Positions 34,987-44,569 of a DNA stretch of 64,000 nucleotides are shown here, piece by piece; position 1 is the stretch's first letter, and every line of letters starts with the position of its first letter. The position numbers and the translations under genes were made by a program. Under the pieces are notes generated by a model, which was not told the origin of the DNA, did not search any database, and was given only the letters and a program-made list of their open reading frames with translations. Source of the stretch: Jiella sonneratiae (GTDB lineage: Bacteria; Pseudomonadota; Alphaproteobacteria; Rhizobiales; Rhizobiaceae); assembly GCF_017353515.1 (NCBI RefSeq), contig NZ_JAFMPY010000007.1, forward strand, positions 124,001 through 188,000, read 5' to 3'.

Positions 34987-35733
34987 TCAGGCCCCGGTTC
35001 CGCCGGGTGCCGACGGCATGGTCATGTCGGTCTGGGCGAGCGACGACGTGCGGTCGTCCTTCGGCCGTTCGCTTTCCATCTGCTGGCCGGTCTTGATGTA
35101 GTAGATCGTCTCGGCGATGTTCGTCGCGTGGTCGCCGATACGCTCGATGTTCTTGGCGCTGAACAGGAGATGCGTGCAGGCGGTGATGTTGCGCGGATCC
35201 TCCATCATGTAGGTCAGGAGCTCGCGGAAGATCGAGGTATACATGGCGTCGATGCCGTCGTCGCCCTCGCGCACGGCGAGCGCCCGGCGATGGTCGCGGG
35301 TGGCATAGGCGTCGAGCACTTCCTTCAGCTGCTCGAGGGCGAGATCCGACAGGTGCTCGATGCCGCGGACCAGCTGCATCGGCTGGGAGTGCTCGTGGAC
35401 GGCGATGACCCGCTTGGCGATGTTCTTGGCGAGATCCCCGATGCGCTCGAGATCGTTGGAGATGCGGATGGCGCCGACGATCTCGCGCAGGTCGATCGCC
35501 ATCGGCTGGCGCCGGGCGATGGTCTTGATGGCGCGCTCGTCGATCTCGCGCTGGGCGGCGTCGAGGAGGAGGTCGTCGGCGACGACCGACTGGGCCATTG
35601 CCCAGTCGGAGCGCATCAGCGCCGCGACCGCCTGTTCGACCATGCGTTCGGCCTGGCCGCCCATCTCGGAAATGCGGCGGACGATGTATTTCAGTTCGTC
35701 CTCGTAGGACGTGACGATGTGTTCGGTAGCCAT
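34987..35733 (-). CDS. phoU: Phosphate signalling protein PhoU
   Basis: A 248-residue all-helical PhoU with the two three-helix repeats. Metal-binding motifs are visible: DEDxxxD-like DERAIKTIARRQPMA with ERIGDLAKNIAKR in the first half and ERIGDHATNIAET in the second. The start is the ATG at 35733, 26 bases after pstB. PhoU links the Pst transporter to PhoR and prevents toxic phosphate uptake. A C-terminal tail of about 25 residues is Pro/Ser-rich. Confidence 0.96.
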   Translation of the reverse strand: MATEHIVTSYEDELKYIVRRISEMGGQAERMVEQAVAALMRSDWAMAQSVVADDLLLDAAQREIDERAIKTIARRQPMAIDLREIVGAIRISNDLERIGDLAKNIAKRVIAVHEHSQPMQLVRGIEHLSDLALEQLKEVLDAYATRDHRRALAVREGDDGIDAMYTSIFRELLTYMMEDPRNITACTHLLFSAKNIERIGDHATNIAETIYYIKTGQQMESERPKDDRTSSLAQTDMTMPSAPGGTGA

Positions 35734-35759
35734 GTTCCGCTCCTCGCGATCCGCAGGTC

Positions 35760-36587
35760 TCAGCCGAAGCGGCCGGTGATGTATTCTTCCGTCTTCGGGT
35801 TGTTCGGGGAGGTGAAGATCTTGTTGGTCTCGTCGAATTCGATGAGTTCGCCGAGATACATGAAGGCCGTCAGATCGGAGACGCGCGCCGCCTGCTGCAT
35901 GTTGTGGGTGACGATGGCGATCGTGTACTCCTCCTTCAGCTCGTCGATCAGCTCCTCGATCTTCGCCGTGGAGATCGGGTCGAGGGCGGAGCAGGGCTCG
36001 TCGAGCAGGATCACCTCGGGGCGCACCGCGACGGTGCGGGCGATGCACAGGCGCTGCTGCTGGCCGCCGGACAGGCCGAGCCCGCTGGTCGAGAGCTTGT
36101 CCTTGACCTCCTCCCAGAGCGCGGCGCGCCTCAGGGCCTTCTCGACGCGCTCGTCCATCTCGGTCCGGCCGAGCTTTTCGTAGAGCCGGATGCCGAAGGC
36201 GATGTTCTCGTAGATCGACATCGGAAATGGCGTCGGCTTCTGGAACACCATGCCGACCCGCGCCCGCAGGAGGTTGAGATCCTGCGACTTCTGCAGGATG
36301 TTCTCGCCGTCGAGCAGGATCTCGCCCTCGGCGCGCTGGTTCGGATAGATCTCGTAGATCCGGTTGAACATGCGCAGGAGGGTGGACTTGCCGCAGCCCG
36401 ACGGGCCGATGAAGGCCGTCACCGCCCGCTCGGGCAGCGTCATGCGGATGTCCTTGATCGCCTGGGACTTGCCGTAGAAGAAGGAAACGTCCTTCAGTTC
36501 GATCTTCGGCTGGCCGGAGATGCGCGGCGCGGGACGGCCCGTGGCGTCCTGCCTGGCAACCGGCTCGGAAACGGACTGAAAGTTCAT
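35760..36587 (-). CDS. pstB: Phosphate ABC transporter ATP-binding protein PstB
   Basis: A 275-residue ATPase of the phosphate importer. Walker [10 protein letters not shown] (61-69) is followed by the PstB-typical [30 protein letters not shown], signature LSGGQQQRL and [12 protein letters not shown]. The start overlaps the pstA stop (ATGA). It couples ATP hydrolysis to PstCA at the membrane and takes part in phosphate sensing with PhoU. Confidence 0.97.
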   Translation of the reverse strand: MNFQSVSEPVARQDATGRPAPRISGQPKIELKDVSFFYGKSQAIKDIRMTLPERAVTAFIGPSGCGKSTLLRMFNRIYEIYPNQRAEGEILLDGENILQKSQDLNLLRARVGMVFQKPTPFPMSIYENIAFGIRLYEKLGRTEMDERVEKALRRAALWEEVKDKLSTSGLGLSGGQQQRLCIARTVAVRPEVILLDEPCSALDPISTAKIEELIDELKEEYTIAIVTHNMQQAARVSDLTAFMYLGELIEFDETNKIFTSPNNPKTEEYITGRFG

Positions 36588-37429
36588 CTGTCCTCCTTTT
36601 GCGCGGTGACGACCCGCGCGACGATGCTGAGTGTCAGGACGGCGACGGTGATGATGAGGGCGCCGGCCCATGCAAGGCTCTGCCAGCTGTCGTAGGGGCT
36701 GAGCGCGAACTGGAAGATCGTCACCGGCAGGCTGGCCATCGGCGCATTGAGGTCGGTGCTCCAGAACTGGTTGTTCAGCGCGGTGAACAAGAGCGGCGCG
36801 GTCTCGCCGGAGATGCGGGCGATCGCCAGAAGAACGCCGGTGATCATGCCGGCGCTCGCCGCCTTGTAGGCGACGGAGCGGATGACGATCCAGCGCGGCG
36901 CTCCGACCGCCGTCCCGGCCTCGCGCAGAGCGTCCGGCACGAGGAGCAGCATGTCCTCGGTGGTCCGCACGATGACCGGCAGCACGATGATCGCCAGCGC
37001 CATCGCCCCGGCGATGGCGGAGAAGTGCCCCATGGTCCGCACCATCAGCTCGTAGATGAACAGGCCGACGATGATCGACGGAGCCGACAGGAGGATGTCG
37101 TTGATGAAGCGGATGACGTTGGTCATTTTGTCGTGGCGGCCGTATTCCGCCATGTAGGTTCCGGCGAGGATGCCGATCGGCGTGCCCACGGCGACGGCGA
37201 TGGCGGTCATGATGAGGCTGCCGACGATGGGGTTCAAGAGACCGCCCTCGTCGCCGGGCGGCGGCGTCATCTCGCTGAACACCGCCCAGTTGACGCCGCT
37301 GATGCCCTCGTAGATCAGGTCGAAGAGGATCAGCGCCAGCCACATCAGCCCGAAGGCCGCGGCGACGGCGCAAAGCGTCATCATCACGGTGTTCTTGGTC
37401 TTGCGTCCCGAATAGGTGGCCATGCTCAT
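36584..37429 (-). CDS. pstA: Phosphate ABC transporter permease PstA
   Basis: A 281-residue inner-membrane permease with six hydrophobic helices. The ABC-contact loop is [20 protein letters not shown], and [22 protein letters not shown] in the first outer loop is typical of PstA. The start ATG at 37429 overlaps the pstC stop (ATGA). It forms the channel with PstC. Confidence 0.96.
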   Translation of the reverse strand: MSMATYSGRKTKNTVMMTLCAVAAAFGLMWLALILFDLIYEGISGVNWAVFSEMTPPPGDEGGLLNPIVGSLIMTAIAVAVGTPIGILAGTYMAEYGRHDKMTNVIRFINDILLSAPSIIVGLFIYELMVRTMGHFSAIAGAMALAIIVLPVIVRTTEDMLLLVPDALREAGTAVGAPRWIVIRSVAYKAASAGMITGVLLAIARISGETAPLLFTALNNQFWSTDLNAPMASLPVTIFQFALSPYDSWQSLAWAGALIITVAVLTLSIVARVVTAQKEDR

Positions 37430-38418
37430 TCTCCGGCCCTGCGCTTGATCTGCGCCAGCATCAGCCGGGCGATGGCGAGCACGATGAAGGTGATGACGAA
37501 GAGGACGAGGCCAAGGGCGAACAGCGCCGAGGTGTAGAGGTCGCCCGTCGCCTCGGTGAATTCGTTGGCGATCGACGCCGAGATGGTGGTGCCCGGCGCG
37601 AGCAGCGACGGGGTGATGCGATGCGCGTTGCCGATGACGAAGGTCACGGCCATCGTCTCGCCGAGCGCGCGGCCGAGGGCGAGCATGACGCCACCGAGCA
37701 CCGCGACGCGGGTGTAGGGAAGCACGATCTTGCGCGTCACCTCCCAGGTGGTCATGCCGAGGCCGTAGGCCGATTCCTTCAGCACCGGCGGCACCGTCGT
37801 GAAGACGTCGCGGGCGATCGAGGAAATGAACGGCAGCACCATGATCGCGAGGATCAGCCCGGCAGTCAGCACGCCGATACCGTAGGGCGGACCGGCGAAC
37901 AGCGACGACAGCACCGGCACGTGGCCGAAGGTGGCGATCAGGAAGGGCTGCAGCGTGTGCTGCAGGAAGGGCGCGAAGACGAACAGGCCCCAGATGCCGT
38001 AGATGATCGACGGGATGCCGGCGAGCAGCTCGACGGCGATGCCGATCGGCCGGCGCAGCGGACGGGGGCAGCTTTCGGTCAGGAAGATCGCGATGCCGAG
38101 ACCGACCGGAACCGCGATCAGCATGGCGATGAGCGAGGTCACCACGGTGCCGTAGATCGGGGCCAGCGCGCCGAACTTCTCCGTCACCGGGTTCCAGGAT
38201 TCGGTGATGAGGAAGCCGAGGCCGAAGGTCTGGAAGGCCAGCCAGGCGCCCGCCACCAGCGAGATTGCGACGCCGGCGAGCACCGCCAGAACGGCGAAGG
38301 CCGCGCTGCGGGTGACGTTTTTGAAGACGGCGTCGCTGGTCGAGAAACGCTTGACCGCCTTCGCCCGGGAACTCGCGGACTGGCGGTCTTGGGCATTGCT
38401 CTCGGCAAGGCTGACCAT
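37426..38418 (-). CDS. pstC: Phosphate ABC transporter permease PstC
   Basis: A 330-residue permease with a charged cytoplasmic N-terminus (about 1-38) and six to seven helices. [20 protein letters not shown] and the ABC-contact loop [20 protein letters not shown] are characteristic of PstC, and [18 protein letters not shown] is the usual downstream conserved run. It follows pstS after an 82-base gap with a hairpin. Confidence 0.96.
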   Translation of the reverse strand: MVSLAESNAQDRQSASSRAKAVKRFSTSDAVFKNVTRSAAFAVLAVLAGVAISLVAGAWLAFQTFGLGFLITESWNPVTEKFGALAPIYGTVVTSLIAMLIAVPVGLGIAIFLTESCPRPLRRPIGIAVELLAGIPSIIYGIWGLFVFAPFLQHTLQPFLIATFGHVPVLSSLFAGPPYGIGVLTAGLILAIMVLPFISSIARDVFTTVPPVLKESAYGLGMTTWEVTRKIVLPYTRVAVLGGVMLALGRALGETMAVTFVIGNAHRITPSLLAPGTTISASIANEFTEATGDLYTSALFALGLVLFVITFIVLAIARLMLAQIKRRAGE

Positions 38419-38450
38419 GGAATGACCTCGATGAAGCGGGAAAACAGCAA

Positions 38451-38475
38451 CCGGGCGGCCGTTTCGGCCGCCCGG
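38451..38475 (-). terminator. Intercistronic hairpin between pstS and pstC
   Basis: CCGGGCGGCCG-TTT-CGGCCGCCCGG: an 11-bp all-GC stem immediately after the pstS stop. In the transcript it is followed by a partly T-rich stretch (TTGCTGTTTTCCC). It probably acts as an attenuator or stabilises the 3' end of pstS mRNA so that the binding protein is made in excess over PstCAB. Confidence 0.7.
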
Positions 38476-38500
38476 AACGCGCTCGGACCCGAGGGACCAA

Positions 38501-39556
38501 TTACATGTTCGGCGCGTAGACCGGCTTGCCGTCGCCTTCGATCTGCTTCCACTCGGCCTTGATCTTCTCTACGACCGAGTCGGGCATCGGGATGTAGTCG
38601 AGATCGAGCGCCATCTTGTCGCCCTCGGCATAGGCCCAGTCGAAGAACTTGAGCGCCTCGGCGGCATCCTCGGGGCTCTGCGGATCGCTGTGGATCAGGA
38701 TGAAGGTCGCGGCGGTCATCGGCCAGGTGTCGGCGCCCGGCTGGTTGGCGAGGATGACGCCGAAGCCCGGCTGGCTCGACCAGTCGGCGCCCTTGGCGGC
38801 CGCCTCGAAGGCCTTGGCTTCCGGCGCGACCTTCTTGCCGTCCTTGTTCATCATGTCGGCATAGGTCATCTTGTTCTGCAGCGCATAGGCATATTCGACG
38901 TAGCCGATCGAGTTGGCGGTCTGGCCGACATTGGCCGCGACGCCCTCGTTGCCCTTCGCGCCGATGCCGACCGGCCACTCGACGGAGGTGTTCACGCCGA
39001 TGTTCTCCTTCCACTCGGAAGAGACGTCGCCGAGATAATAGGTGAAGTTGAAGGTCGTGCCCGAGCCGTCCGAGCGGTGGACGACGGCGATCGCCGCATC
39101 CGGGAGCTTGGCGTCAGGGTTGAGCTTCTGGATCGCCTCGTCGTTCCACTGGGTGATCTCGCCCATGAAGATCTTGGCGAGGGTGTCGCCGTCGAGGACG
39201 AGCTCGCCCGGCTTGATGCCTTCGATGTTCACGACCGGGACGATGCCGCCCATGACGGTCGGAAACTGCACCAGCATGTTCTTCTTCAGCTCGTCGCCGC
39301 CGAGCGGCTTGTCGGTGGCGCCGAAGGTGACCGTGCGGGCCTCGATCTGCTTGATGCCGCCGCCGGAACCGATCGACTGGTAGTTGAGGCCGTTGCCGGT
39401 CTTCTTCTTATAGGCGTCCGCCCACTTGGCGTAGATCGGATAGGGGAAGGTCGCACCGGCGCCGGAGATGTCGGCCGCAGCGGCGAAGGACGCCGTCGAG
39501 AGCGCGATCGCGCCGGCCAGGAGGGCCTTCGTGGAGAGTTTCAGGAGAGTGTTCAT
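38501..39556 (-). CDS. pstS: Phosphate ABC transporter substrate-binding protein PstS
   Basis: A 351-residue periplasmic phosphate-binding protein. A signal peptide covers about the first 27 residues (cleavage after FAAAA). Phosphate-contact signatures are [20 protein letters not shown] at the mature start, [13 protein letters not shown], and [19 protein letters not shown]. Length and motif order match E. coli-type PstS. It is the first gene of the pst-phoU-phoB operon with candidate PHO boxes upstream. Confidence 0.97.
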   Translation of the reverse strand: MNTLLKLSTKALLAGAIALSTASFAAAADISGAGATFPYPIYAKWADAYKKKTGNGLNYQSIGSGGGIKQIEARTVTFGATDKPLGGDELKKNMLVQFPTVMGGIVPVVNIEGIKPGELVLDGDTLAKIFMGEITQWNDEAIQKLNPDAKLPDAAIAVVHRSDGSGTTFNFTYYLGDVSSEWKENIGVNTSVEWPVGIGAKGNEGVAANVGQTANSIGYVEYAYALQNKMTYADMMNKDGKKVAPEAKAFEAAAKGADWSSQPGFGVILANQPGADTWPMTAATFILIHSDPQSPEDAAEALKFFDWAYAEGDKMALDLDYIPMPDSVVEKIKAEWKQIEGDGKPVYAPNM

Positions 39557-39638
39557 TCGAGCCTCGCTGTTGGATGCGATTTTTTAGGTCCACGACGCCT
39601 CGTTCGGTCGCCGCTGGGCCGACTCCTATGGGAGTCGT

Positions 39639-39656
39639 GTGACAATCGGATGAAGG
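39639..39656 (-). promoter_or_regulatory. Candidate PHO box, pstS-proximal
   Basis: On the minus strand CCTTCATCCGATTGTCAC: two 7-base half-sites (CCTTCAT, TTGTCAC) with 11-base periodicity, compared with the CTGTCAT-N4-CTGTCAT consensus. It ends 83 bases upstream of the pstS start. A GACTCC-TATG-GGAGTC stem (39621-39636) lies between it and the gene. Confidence 0.5.
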
Positions 39657-39943
39657 TTTTCGACGGTATCTTCGTTCACGATCAAAGCATAGACCTGGTT
39701 GTATATTAGGGATATTATCGGAACGACACGGCGATGCTTCTTTCTTCGCCGGCGCGGCGAAGAAAATCTGCCGGTCTGTTGTGTGGATGGAGCTTTCGAC
39801 GCGATCTGCCGCCGCTTCCGGGGCGATCTGTCTTCTGGCCGGTTCCCTGTTCTGTCCGTTCCTGGCTCCCGCTTCGGCGAAACGGCGTGAAATGACGGTC
39901 GCGGCGGACGGGCTCAGGCACCGTCACCGCCGGCCGCATCTCT

Positions 39944-39972
39944 ATGACATTCGAATATCGCTTTTATGACAG
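39944..39972 (-). promoter_or_regulatory. Candidate PHO box array just downstream of phoR
   Basis: On the minus strand, CTGTCATAAAA (39972-39962) is a perfect first half-site, then GCGATATTCGA, then ATGTCAT (39950-39944): units 1 and 3 match the PHO half-site at exact 11-base spacing, unit 2 does not. It begins 2 bases after the phoR stop and lies about 390 bases before pstS. The rest of 39557-39973 contains a 10-bp stem (39741-39765) and no supported gene. Confidence 0.55.
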
Positions 39973-39973
39973 T

Positions 39974-41299
39974 TCAAGTCTCTGTAGACGCTGGGATTTT
40001 CGCAACATTGGCGGAAATCGCCGGAAACCGGGCGGTGAAAGTCGAGCCCTGTCCGACGACGGAGTCGACGATCAGCCGGCTCTTGTGGCGCAGGAGAATG
40101 TTGCGGACGATCGACAGGCCGAGCCCGGTTCCGCGCTTGGAGCGCGAATCCCCGGCGTCGACCCGGTAGAAGCGCTCGGTCAGCCGCGGGACGTGCTCGG
40201 CGGGAATGCCGGGGCCGAAGTCGCGGACGGAGGCGTCGATGACCTCCTCGCCGCGCTCGCTGGCGCGCCGGATCGAAATCTCGACGCGGCCGCCATTGGC
40301 GCCGTATTTGCAGGCGTTCTCGATCAGATTGCTGAATACCTGGGTGATCTCGTCCTCGTCGCCGGCGACGAGCATCGCCTCGCCCGGCGCCGCGAAGGCG
40401 AGTTCGAGGCCGAGCTCGTCGGCGAGCGGCGTCAACTGCGAATGCACTTGGCGGATGACGGAGACGAGGTCGACCCGCGCCTGCGGCTGCAGGTGGCGCC
40501 GCATCTCGATGCGTGACAGCGACAGGAGGTCGTCGATCAGCCGCGACATGCGCGTCGCCTGTTCGCGCATGATGCCGAGGAAGCGGTCGCGCGCCTTCGG
40601 GTCGTCGCGGGCCGGCCCCTGCAGGGTCTCGATGAAGCCGGAGAGCGAGGCGAGGGGCGTTCTGAGTTCGTGCGAGGCGTTGGCGACGAAGTCCGTGCGC
40701 ATCCGCTCGACGCGGCGCTCGGCCGTGCGGTCGTGGAACAGCACCAGGAAGAAGCTCGGCGACAGGCCCTGATAGGCCGGCACCGGCAGGATCTCGATCA
40801 GCCAGTGGCGCTCGATCGGCCGCCGCTCCTCGATGGTCGCGGTGGTGGCCATGGCATCGCGGATCGCCGCCTCGATCGACGCGAGCAGCTCGGGCGAGCG
40901 GAAGCGCAGCGACAGCGGATCGGCCAGCGCCATGTTGCCGAAGGCGACGGCCGAGACCGGATTGCGGTAGCGGATCAGAAGCTCCCGGTCGATGATCAGC
41001 GCGGGCTCCTGCAGCGCCTCGAGCACCGCCTTCATGCCGCGGTCCGGCCACACCTCGTCGCCGGCGCGGCTCTCCGTCGCGGCGCGCCGCGCCGCGACCC
41101 GGCTCGGCCAGTGGATGGCCGCCGCGAGAACCAGGAAGACGCCCGCCGCCCCGGCCGCCGCTTCGTGGTGCCAGGCGGCGAGGAAAAGCAGCGAGAGGGC
41201 GGCGATCAGGGTGAGACGGTTCCTGCGCATTGCGTCGTCGATCGTCTTGTCCGGGTAGGCCTCGCCGCGGCGTCCGCGCCGCCCGAGGGCGCGAATCAT
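39974..41299 (-). CDS. phoR: Phosphate regulon sensor histidine kinase PhoR
   Basis: A 441-residue membrane histidine kinase. One or two hydrophobic helices are at about 29-63, a PAS-like domain at about 90-190, the H-box SHELRTPLASLSG with His210, N-box SNLIENACKYG near 315, and G-boxes DFGPGIP and GTGLGLSIV. An internal ATG at 41230 (MRRNRLT) is an alternative start that removes 23 residues before the first helix. It phosphorylates PhoB when PstSCAB/PhoU report low phosphate. It stands just upstream of the pst operon on the same strand. Confidence 0.94.
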   Translation of the reverse strand: MIRALGRRGRRGEAYPDKTIDDAMRRNRLTLIAALSLLFLAAWHHEAAAGAAGVFLVLAAAIHWPSRVAARRAATESRAGDEVWPDRGMKAVLEALQEPALIIDRELLIRYRNPVSAVAFGNMALADPLSLRFRSPELLASIEAAIRDAMATTATIEERRPIERHWLIEILPVPAYQGLSPSFFLVLFHDRTAERRVERMRTDFVANASHELRTPLASLSGFIETLQGPARDDPKARDRFLGIMREQATRMSRLIDDLLSLSRIEMRRHLQPQARVDLVSVIRQVHSQLTPLADELGLELAFAAPGEAMLVAGDEDEITQVFSNLIENACKYGANGGRVEISIRRASERGEEVIDASVRDFGPGIPAEHVPRLTERFYRVDAGDSRSKRGTGLGLSIVRNILLRHKSRLIVDSVVGQGSTFTARFPAISANVAKIPASTET

Positions 41300-41379
41300 G
41301 CGAGATGCCTGCCCGTTCCGTTACCATGCGATTGTGAAGATCAAGCTGGCCGGCGAGCCGCCACGCCACTCTCGGGCGG

Positions 41380-42510
41380 TCAGACCGGCCGGCGCAGCCT
41401 CATCCCGTAGAGGAACAGATCCTTGCCGGCGTCGCCGACCGAGGGATCGACGGCGATCTGCCCGCCGGTCGCCGCTTCCGGCGGAAGTTCGAGATGGAAC
41501 AGGAAGTTCTCCTCCGGCAGCGAGGTGGTGAAGCGCTGCCGGCCGCAGACGGTCTCGCCGCCGAACAGGCAGCGCAGCGTGAAGACCCGCGGCTTGCCGT
41601 CCGGCGAACCGACGACGATCTCGCCCTCGACATTTTTTCCGGCAAAGCGCCGGGCCACCTCGCCGGGGATCGGCAGTTCGATCTCGCGGCCCGCGGCGGC
41701 GTCGGCCGTGCCGCCTGCGTCGCCGGGACCGGCCGGCTGCGTCAGCTTCAGCCTGGCGCGCTGGCCGCCCTTGGTCGCGTCCTCGATCGCCGGGTCGCTG
41801 CGCGCGAATTCCCGCAGGGCCTCGGGGGAATAGAGGTCGGTCCATTCCGGTTCGGCCGCGGCCCCGGCGACCGTCCCGGCATTTTCGCGGATCGCGTCGG
41901 CGACCGAGAGATCGCCGCCGGTCGCGCTCGCCGCGCTCTTGGCGTCGCCGTCGCTGGCAGCGCCGGAGGAAAGAAACGGCAGGACGATCCAGACGCCGAC
42001 GCCGACGAGGAACAGCAGGAGAAGGACGATCACCAGGGCGATCACCCGCCTGCCGAGCCGGCTGCCGGCGCCCGGCCGGGCGGTTCCCGTCTCGCCCGCG
42101 TCGTCGTCTGGGGTCACGTCGACGACGCGCTCCTCGGCCTCGAAGGCGAGCTGCGGCTCGAGGCTCTGCGGCGCCGCCGGGGGATCGATGCGTTCGGCCT
42201 CGACGACCTCGGGCGCCTTGGAGGCCTCGGCGCCCCGCCCGGCGTCTCCGTTGCCGGCGTCACCGGTCTCCGCCGCGGGCGTCGGCGGCACGCTCCCGTC
42301 CGGGCCGGAGAAGTCGGCCTCGATCGACTCGATCGCCGCGATCAGCTCGAGCCGGTGGCGGTCCTTGGCCTCGCCGCTCATGCCGTTCGTCTCTTCGAGG
42401 CGCAGCAGCGCCCGCTCCGCCGCCTCGTAGATTTCGAGCCGGTGATCCGGATCCGCAGCATTTCCTTTCGCCAAAGCGCGGCGCAGGCTCTTTTCGATCG
42501 CGCTTGCCAA
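41380..42510 (-). CDS. Hypothetical single-pass membrane protein
   Basis: A 376-residue protein I do not recognise. Residues 1-70 are helical and charged (IEKSLRRALAKGNAADPDHR), 70-150 are Pro/Glu/Asp/Ala-rich and probably disordered, one strong transmembrane helix is at about 154-178 (VIALVIVLLLLFLVGVGVWI), and the remaining about 190 residues are extracytoplasmic with a folded C-terminal part (FTLRCLFGGETVCGRQRFTT, two cysteines). The layout suggests a cytoplasmic sensor-like N-terminus with a periplasmic domain. It is 80 bases upstream of phoR on the same strand; co-regulation is possible but not shown. Confidence 0.75.
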   Translation of the reverse strand: MASAIEKSLRRALAKGNAADPDHRLEIYEAAERALLRLEETNGMSGEAKDRHRLELIAAIESIEADFSGPDGSVPPTPAAETGDAGNGDAGRGAEASKAPEVVEAERIDPPAAPQSLEPQLAFEAEERVVDVTPDDDAGETGTARPGAGSRLGRRVIALVIVLLLLFLVGVGVWIVLPFLSSGAASDGDAKSAASATGGDLSVADAIRENAGTVAGAAAEPEWTDLYSPEALREFARSDPAIEDATKGGQRARLKLTQPAGPGDAGGTADAAAGREIELPIPGEVARRFAGKNVEGEIVVGSPDGKPRVFTLRCLFGGETVCGRQRFTTSLPEENFLFHLELPPEAATGGQIAVDPSVGDAGKDLFLYGMRLRRPV

Positions 42511-42697
42511 AGATCGTCGATCCTTCCCTGTCCGCCTCGTCCGAGACTGCCGCGCCGCAATGCCTTGATATCTATCAGCGGGGCGGGCGGTTGCAAATCA
42601 TCCGGCGCACCGCTTCACTGCACTGCGGCAAATCGCGGGGTTTATTCGCTCGCGTCGCGGCCAATCTATCGGCGCCGCAGCATTTCCAAGGATGATC

Positions 42698-44569
42698 ATG
42701 CCCGCCAATCCGACTCCCGACGTTCCGAACCGCATCGCCGCCCACGGCGTGATCGGCGACATGAACACCGTCGCCCTCGTCGCCCAGGACGGGACGATCG
42801 ATTTCCTCTCGCATCCCAGCATCGATTCCCCGACGCTCTTCGCCGCACTCCTCGATCCGGAGAAGGGCGGCCGCTTCGCCTTCCATGTCGAGGATGGCAC
42901 GATCAGCTTTCGCCAGATCTACCTGCCCGACACCAACATCCTGATCAGCCGCTTCCTCGGCGACGAGGGCATCGGCGAGGTCTGCGACTACATGCCGATC
43001 GACGGTTCCGGCCGGATCGTGCGGCGGGCGCGGGCGATCGTCGGGCCCAAGACCTTCCGGCTCGCCGTCTCCGCCCGGCCGGACTACGGCCGCGCCAGGC
43101 CGAAGCTCGAGCCCGTGGAAAACGGCGTCGCGATCTCCTGGAAGGACGAGGCCGGCAAGGACTGGCAGGTGACGCTCTATGCGTCCTTCCCGCTGACGGT
43201 CTCGGGCGAGGACGTCGACACGACGATCGACCTGAAGGAGGGCGAGGACTGCTGGGTGGTGCTCTGCCCGGGGCGGCCGGAGCAGCCGCCGGTCGGCGAC
43301 CGCTACGTCCGGCGCTCGTTCTCGCGGACCCGCGACTACTGGCACAAATGGGTCAACCGCGGCAGCTACCCGACCTTCTGGCGCGAGCTCGTCGTGCGCT
43401 CCGCCCTGACCCTCAAGCTGCTGACCTCGGTGGAATACGGATCGATCGCGGCGGCCGCGACCTTCGGCCTGCCGGAGGTGCTCGGCGGCGAACGCAACTG
43501 GGACTACCGCTACTGCTGGGTCCGCGATTCGGCCTTCACCCTCTACTCCCTGTCGCGGCTCGGCTATTACGACGAGGCCGAGGCCTTCGTGCACTTCCTG
43601 ATGGAGCGGGCGGTCGAGACCGGCGAGTCCGGGCTGCAGATCATGTACCGCATGGACGGCGGCGAGAAGATGCCCGAGGTCGCGCTCGACAACCTGTCGG
43701 GCTATGCGGGCTCGGCACCCGTGCGCATCGGCAACGCCGCCTACAGGCAGCGCCAGATGGACATCTACGGCGAGTTCCTCGACGCGCTCTACATTTCCAC
43801 CAAGGCGCGCGGCAAGCCGGCCTATGCGGTCTGGACGAAGATCGCCCGCATCGTCGACTGGCTGACCGCGAACTGGCACCTCGAGGACCGCGGCATCTGG
43901 GAGAGCCGCGGCGAGCCGAAGCAGTATCTCTCGGCGCGGCTGATGTGCTGGGTGGCGCTCGACCGGGCGATGAAGATCGCCGAGATCCATTCGCTTCCCG
44001 CCGACATCATCACCTGGCGCAGCGAGCGCGACAAGATCCAGAAGACCATCCTCGAAGAGTTCTGGAACCCGGAGGTCGGCGCCTTCACCCAGTTCAAGGG
44101 CTCCTCGACCCTCGATGCGGTCGTGCTGCTGATGCCGCTCGTCAAGTTCATCAATCCGCGCGATCCGATGTGGACCTCGACGCTCGCGGCGGTGCGCCGG
44201 CATCTGGTGCGCGACTGCCTGGTCAAGCGCTACATCAACACCGCCGAGAACGACGACGGGCTCGCCGGCGAGGAGGGGGCCTTCACCATCTGCTCGTTCT
44301 GGTACGTCGAGGCGCTCGCCCGCACCGGCTACGTCGCCGAGGCGCGGCTGTTGTTCGAGAAGCTCCACACCTACGCCAACCACCTCGGCCTGTTCTCCGA
44401 GGAACTGTCGGAGACCGGCGACCATCTCGGCAATTTCCCGCAAGGGCTGACGCATCTGTCGCTGATCTCTGCAGCCATCTGGCTCGATCGGTCGTTGAAC
44501 GGCGACAAGGCCGATCCCGGCTACTTCGAATTCAAGATGATGGAAGACCCCGATGGCACCTACTTCTGA
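42698..44569 (+). CDS. Glycoside hydrolase family 15 protein (glucoamylase/trehalase-like)
   Basis: A 623-residue GH15 enzyme. An N-terminal beta-rich domain (about 1-230, beginning AAHGVIGDMNTVALVAQDGT) precedes the (alpha/alpha)6 barrel. Barrel hallmarks are NWDYRYCWVRDSAF, LEDRGIWESRGEPKQYLSAR with the general acid Glu, and EEGAFTICSFWYVEALA with the second catalytic Glu. The bacterial short form without signal peptide fits cytoplasmic trehalase or maltooligosaccharide glucohydrolase. I prefer the ATG at 42698 (AAGG 6 bases upstream); 42692 is also possible. It overlaps the next gene by 17 bases. Confidence 0.92.
   Translation: MPANPTPDVPNRIAAHGVIGDMNTVALVAQDGTIDFLSHPSIDSPTLFAALLDPEKGGRFAFHVEDGTISFRQIYLPDTNILISRFLGDEGIGEVCDYMPIDGSGRIVRRARAIVGPKTFRLAVSARPDYGRARPKLEPVENGVAISWKDEAGKDWQVTLYASFPLTVSGEDVDTTIDLKEGEDCWVVLCPGRPEQPPVGDRYVRRSFSRTRDYWHKWVNRGSYPTFWRELVVRSALTLKLLTSVEYGSIAAAATFGLPEVLGGERNWDYRYCWVRDSAFTLYSLSRLGYYDEAEAFVHFLMERAVETGESGLQIMYRMDGGEKMPEVALDNLSGYAGSAPVRIGNAAYRQRQMDIYGEFLDALYISTKARGKPAYAVWTKIARIVDWLTANWHLEDRGIWESRGEPKQYLSARLMCWVALDRAMKIAEIHSLPADIITWRSERDKIQKTILEEFWNPEVGAFTQFKGSSTLDAVVLLMPLVKFINPRDPMWTSTLAAVRRHLVRDCLVKRYINTAENDDGLAGEEGAFTICSFWYVEALARTGYVAEARLLFEKLHTYANHLGLFSEELSETGDHLGNFPQGLTHLSLISAAIWLDRSLNGDKADPGYFEFKMMEDPDGTYF

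Noticed and set aside
39741-39765. Intrinsic terminator for phoR
   Set aside because: TTTCTTCGCC-GGCGC-GGCGAAGAAA is a strong stem but lacks a T-run in the direction of phoR transcription and lies over 200 bases after its stop.
39699-39969. Small plus-strand frames in the phoR-pstS gap
   Set aside because: They overlap regulatory-looking DNA (PHO box, stems), have no ribosome site and no recognisable sequence.
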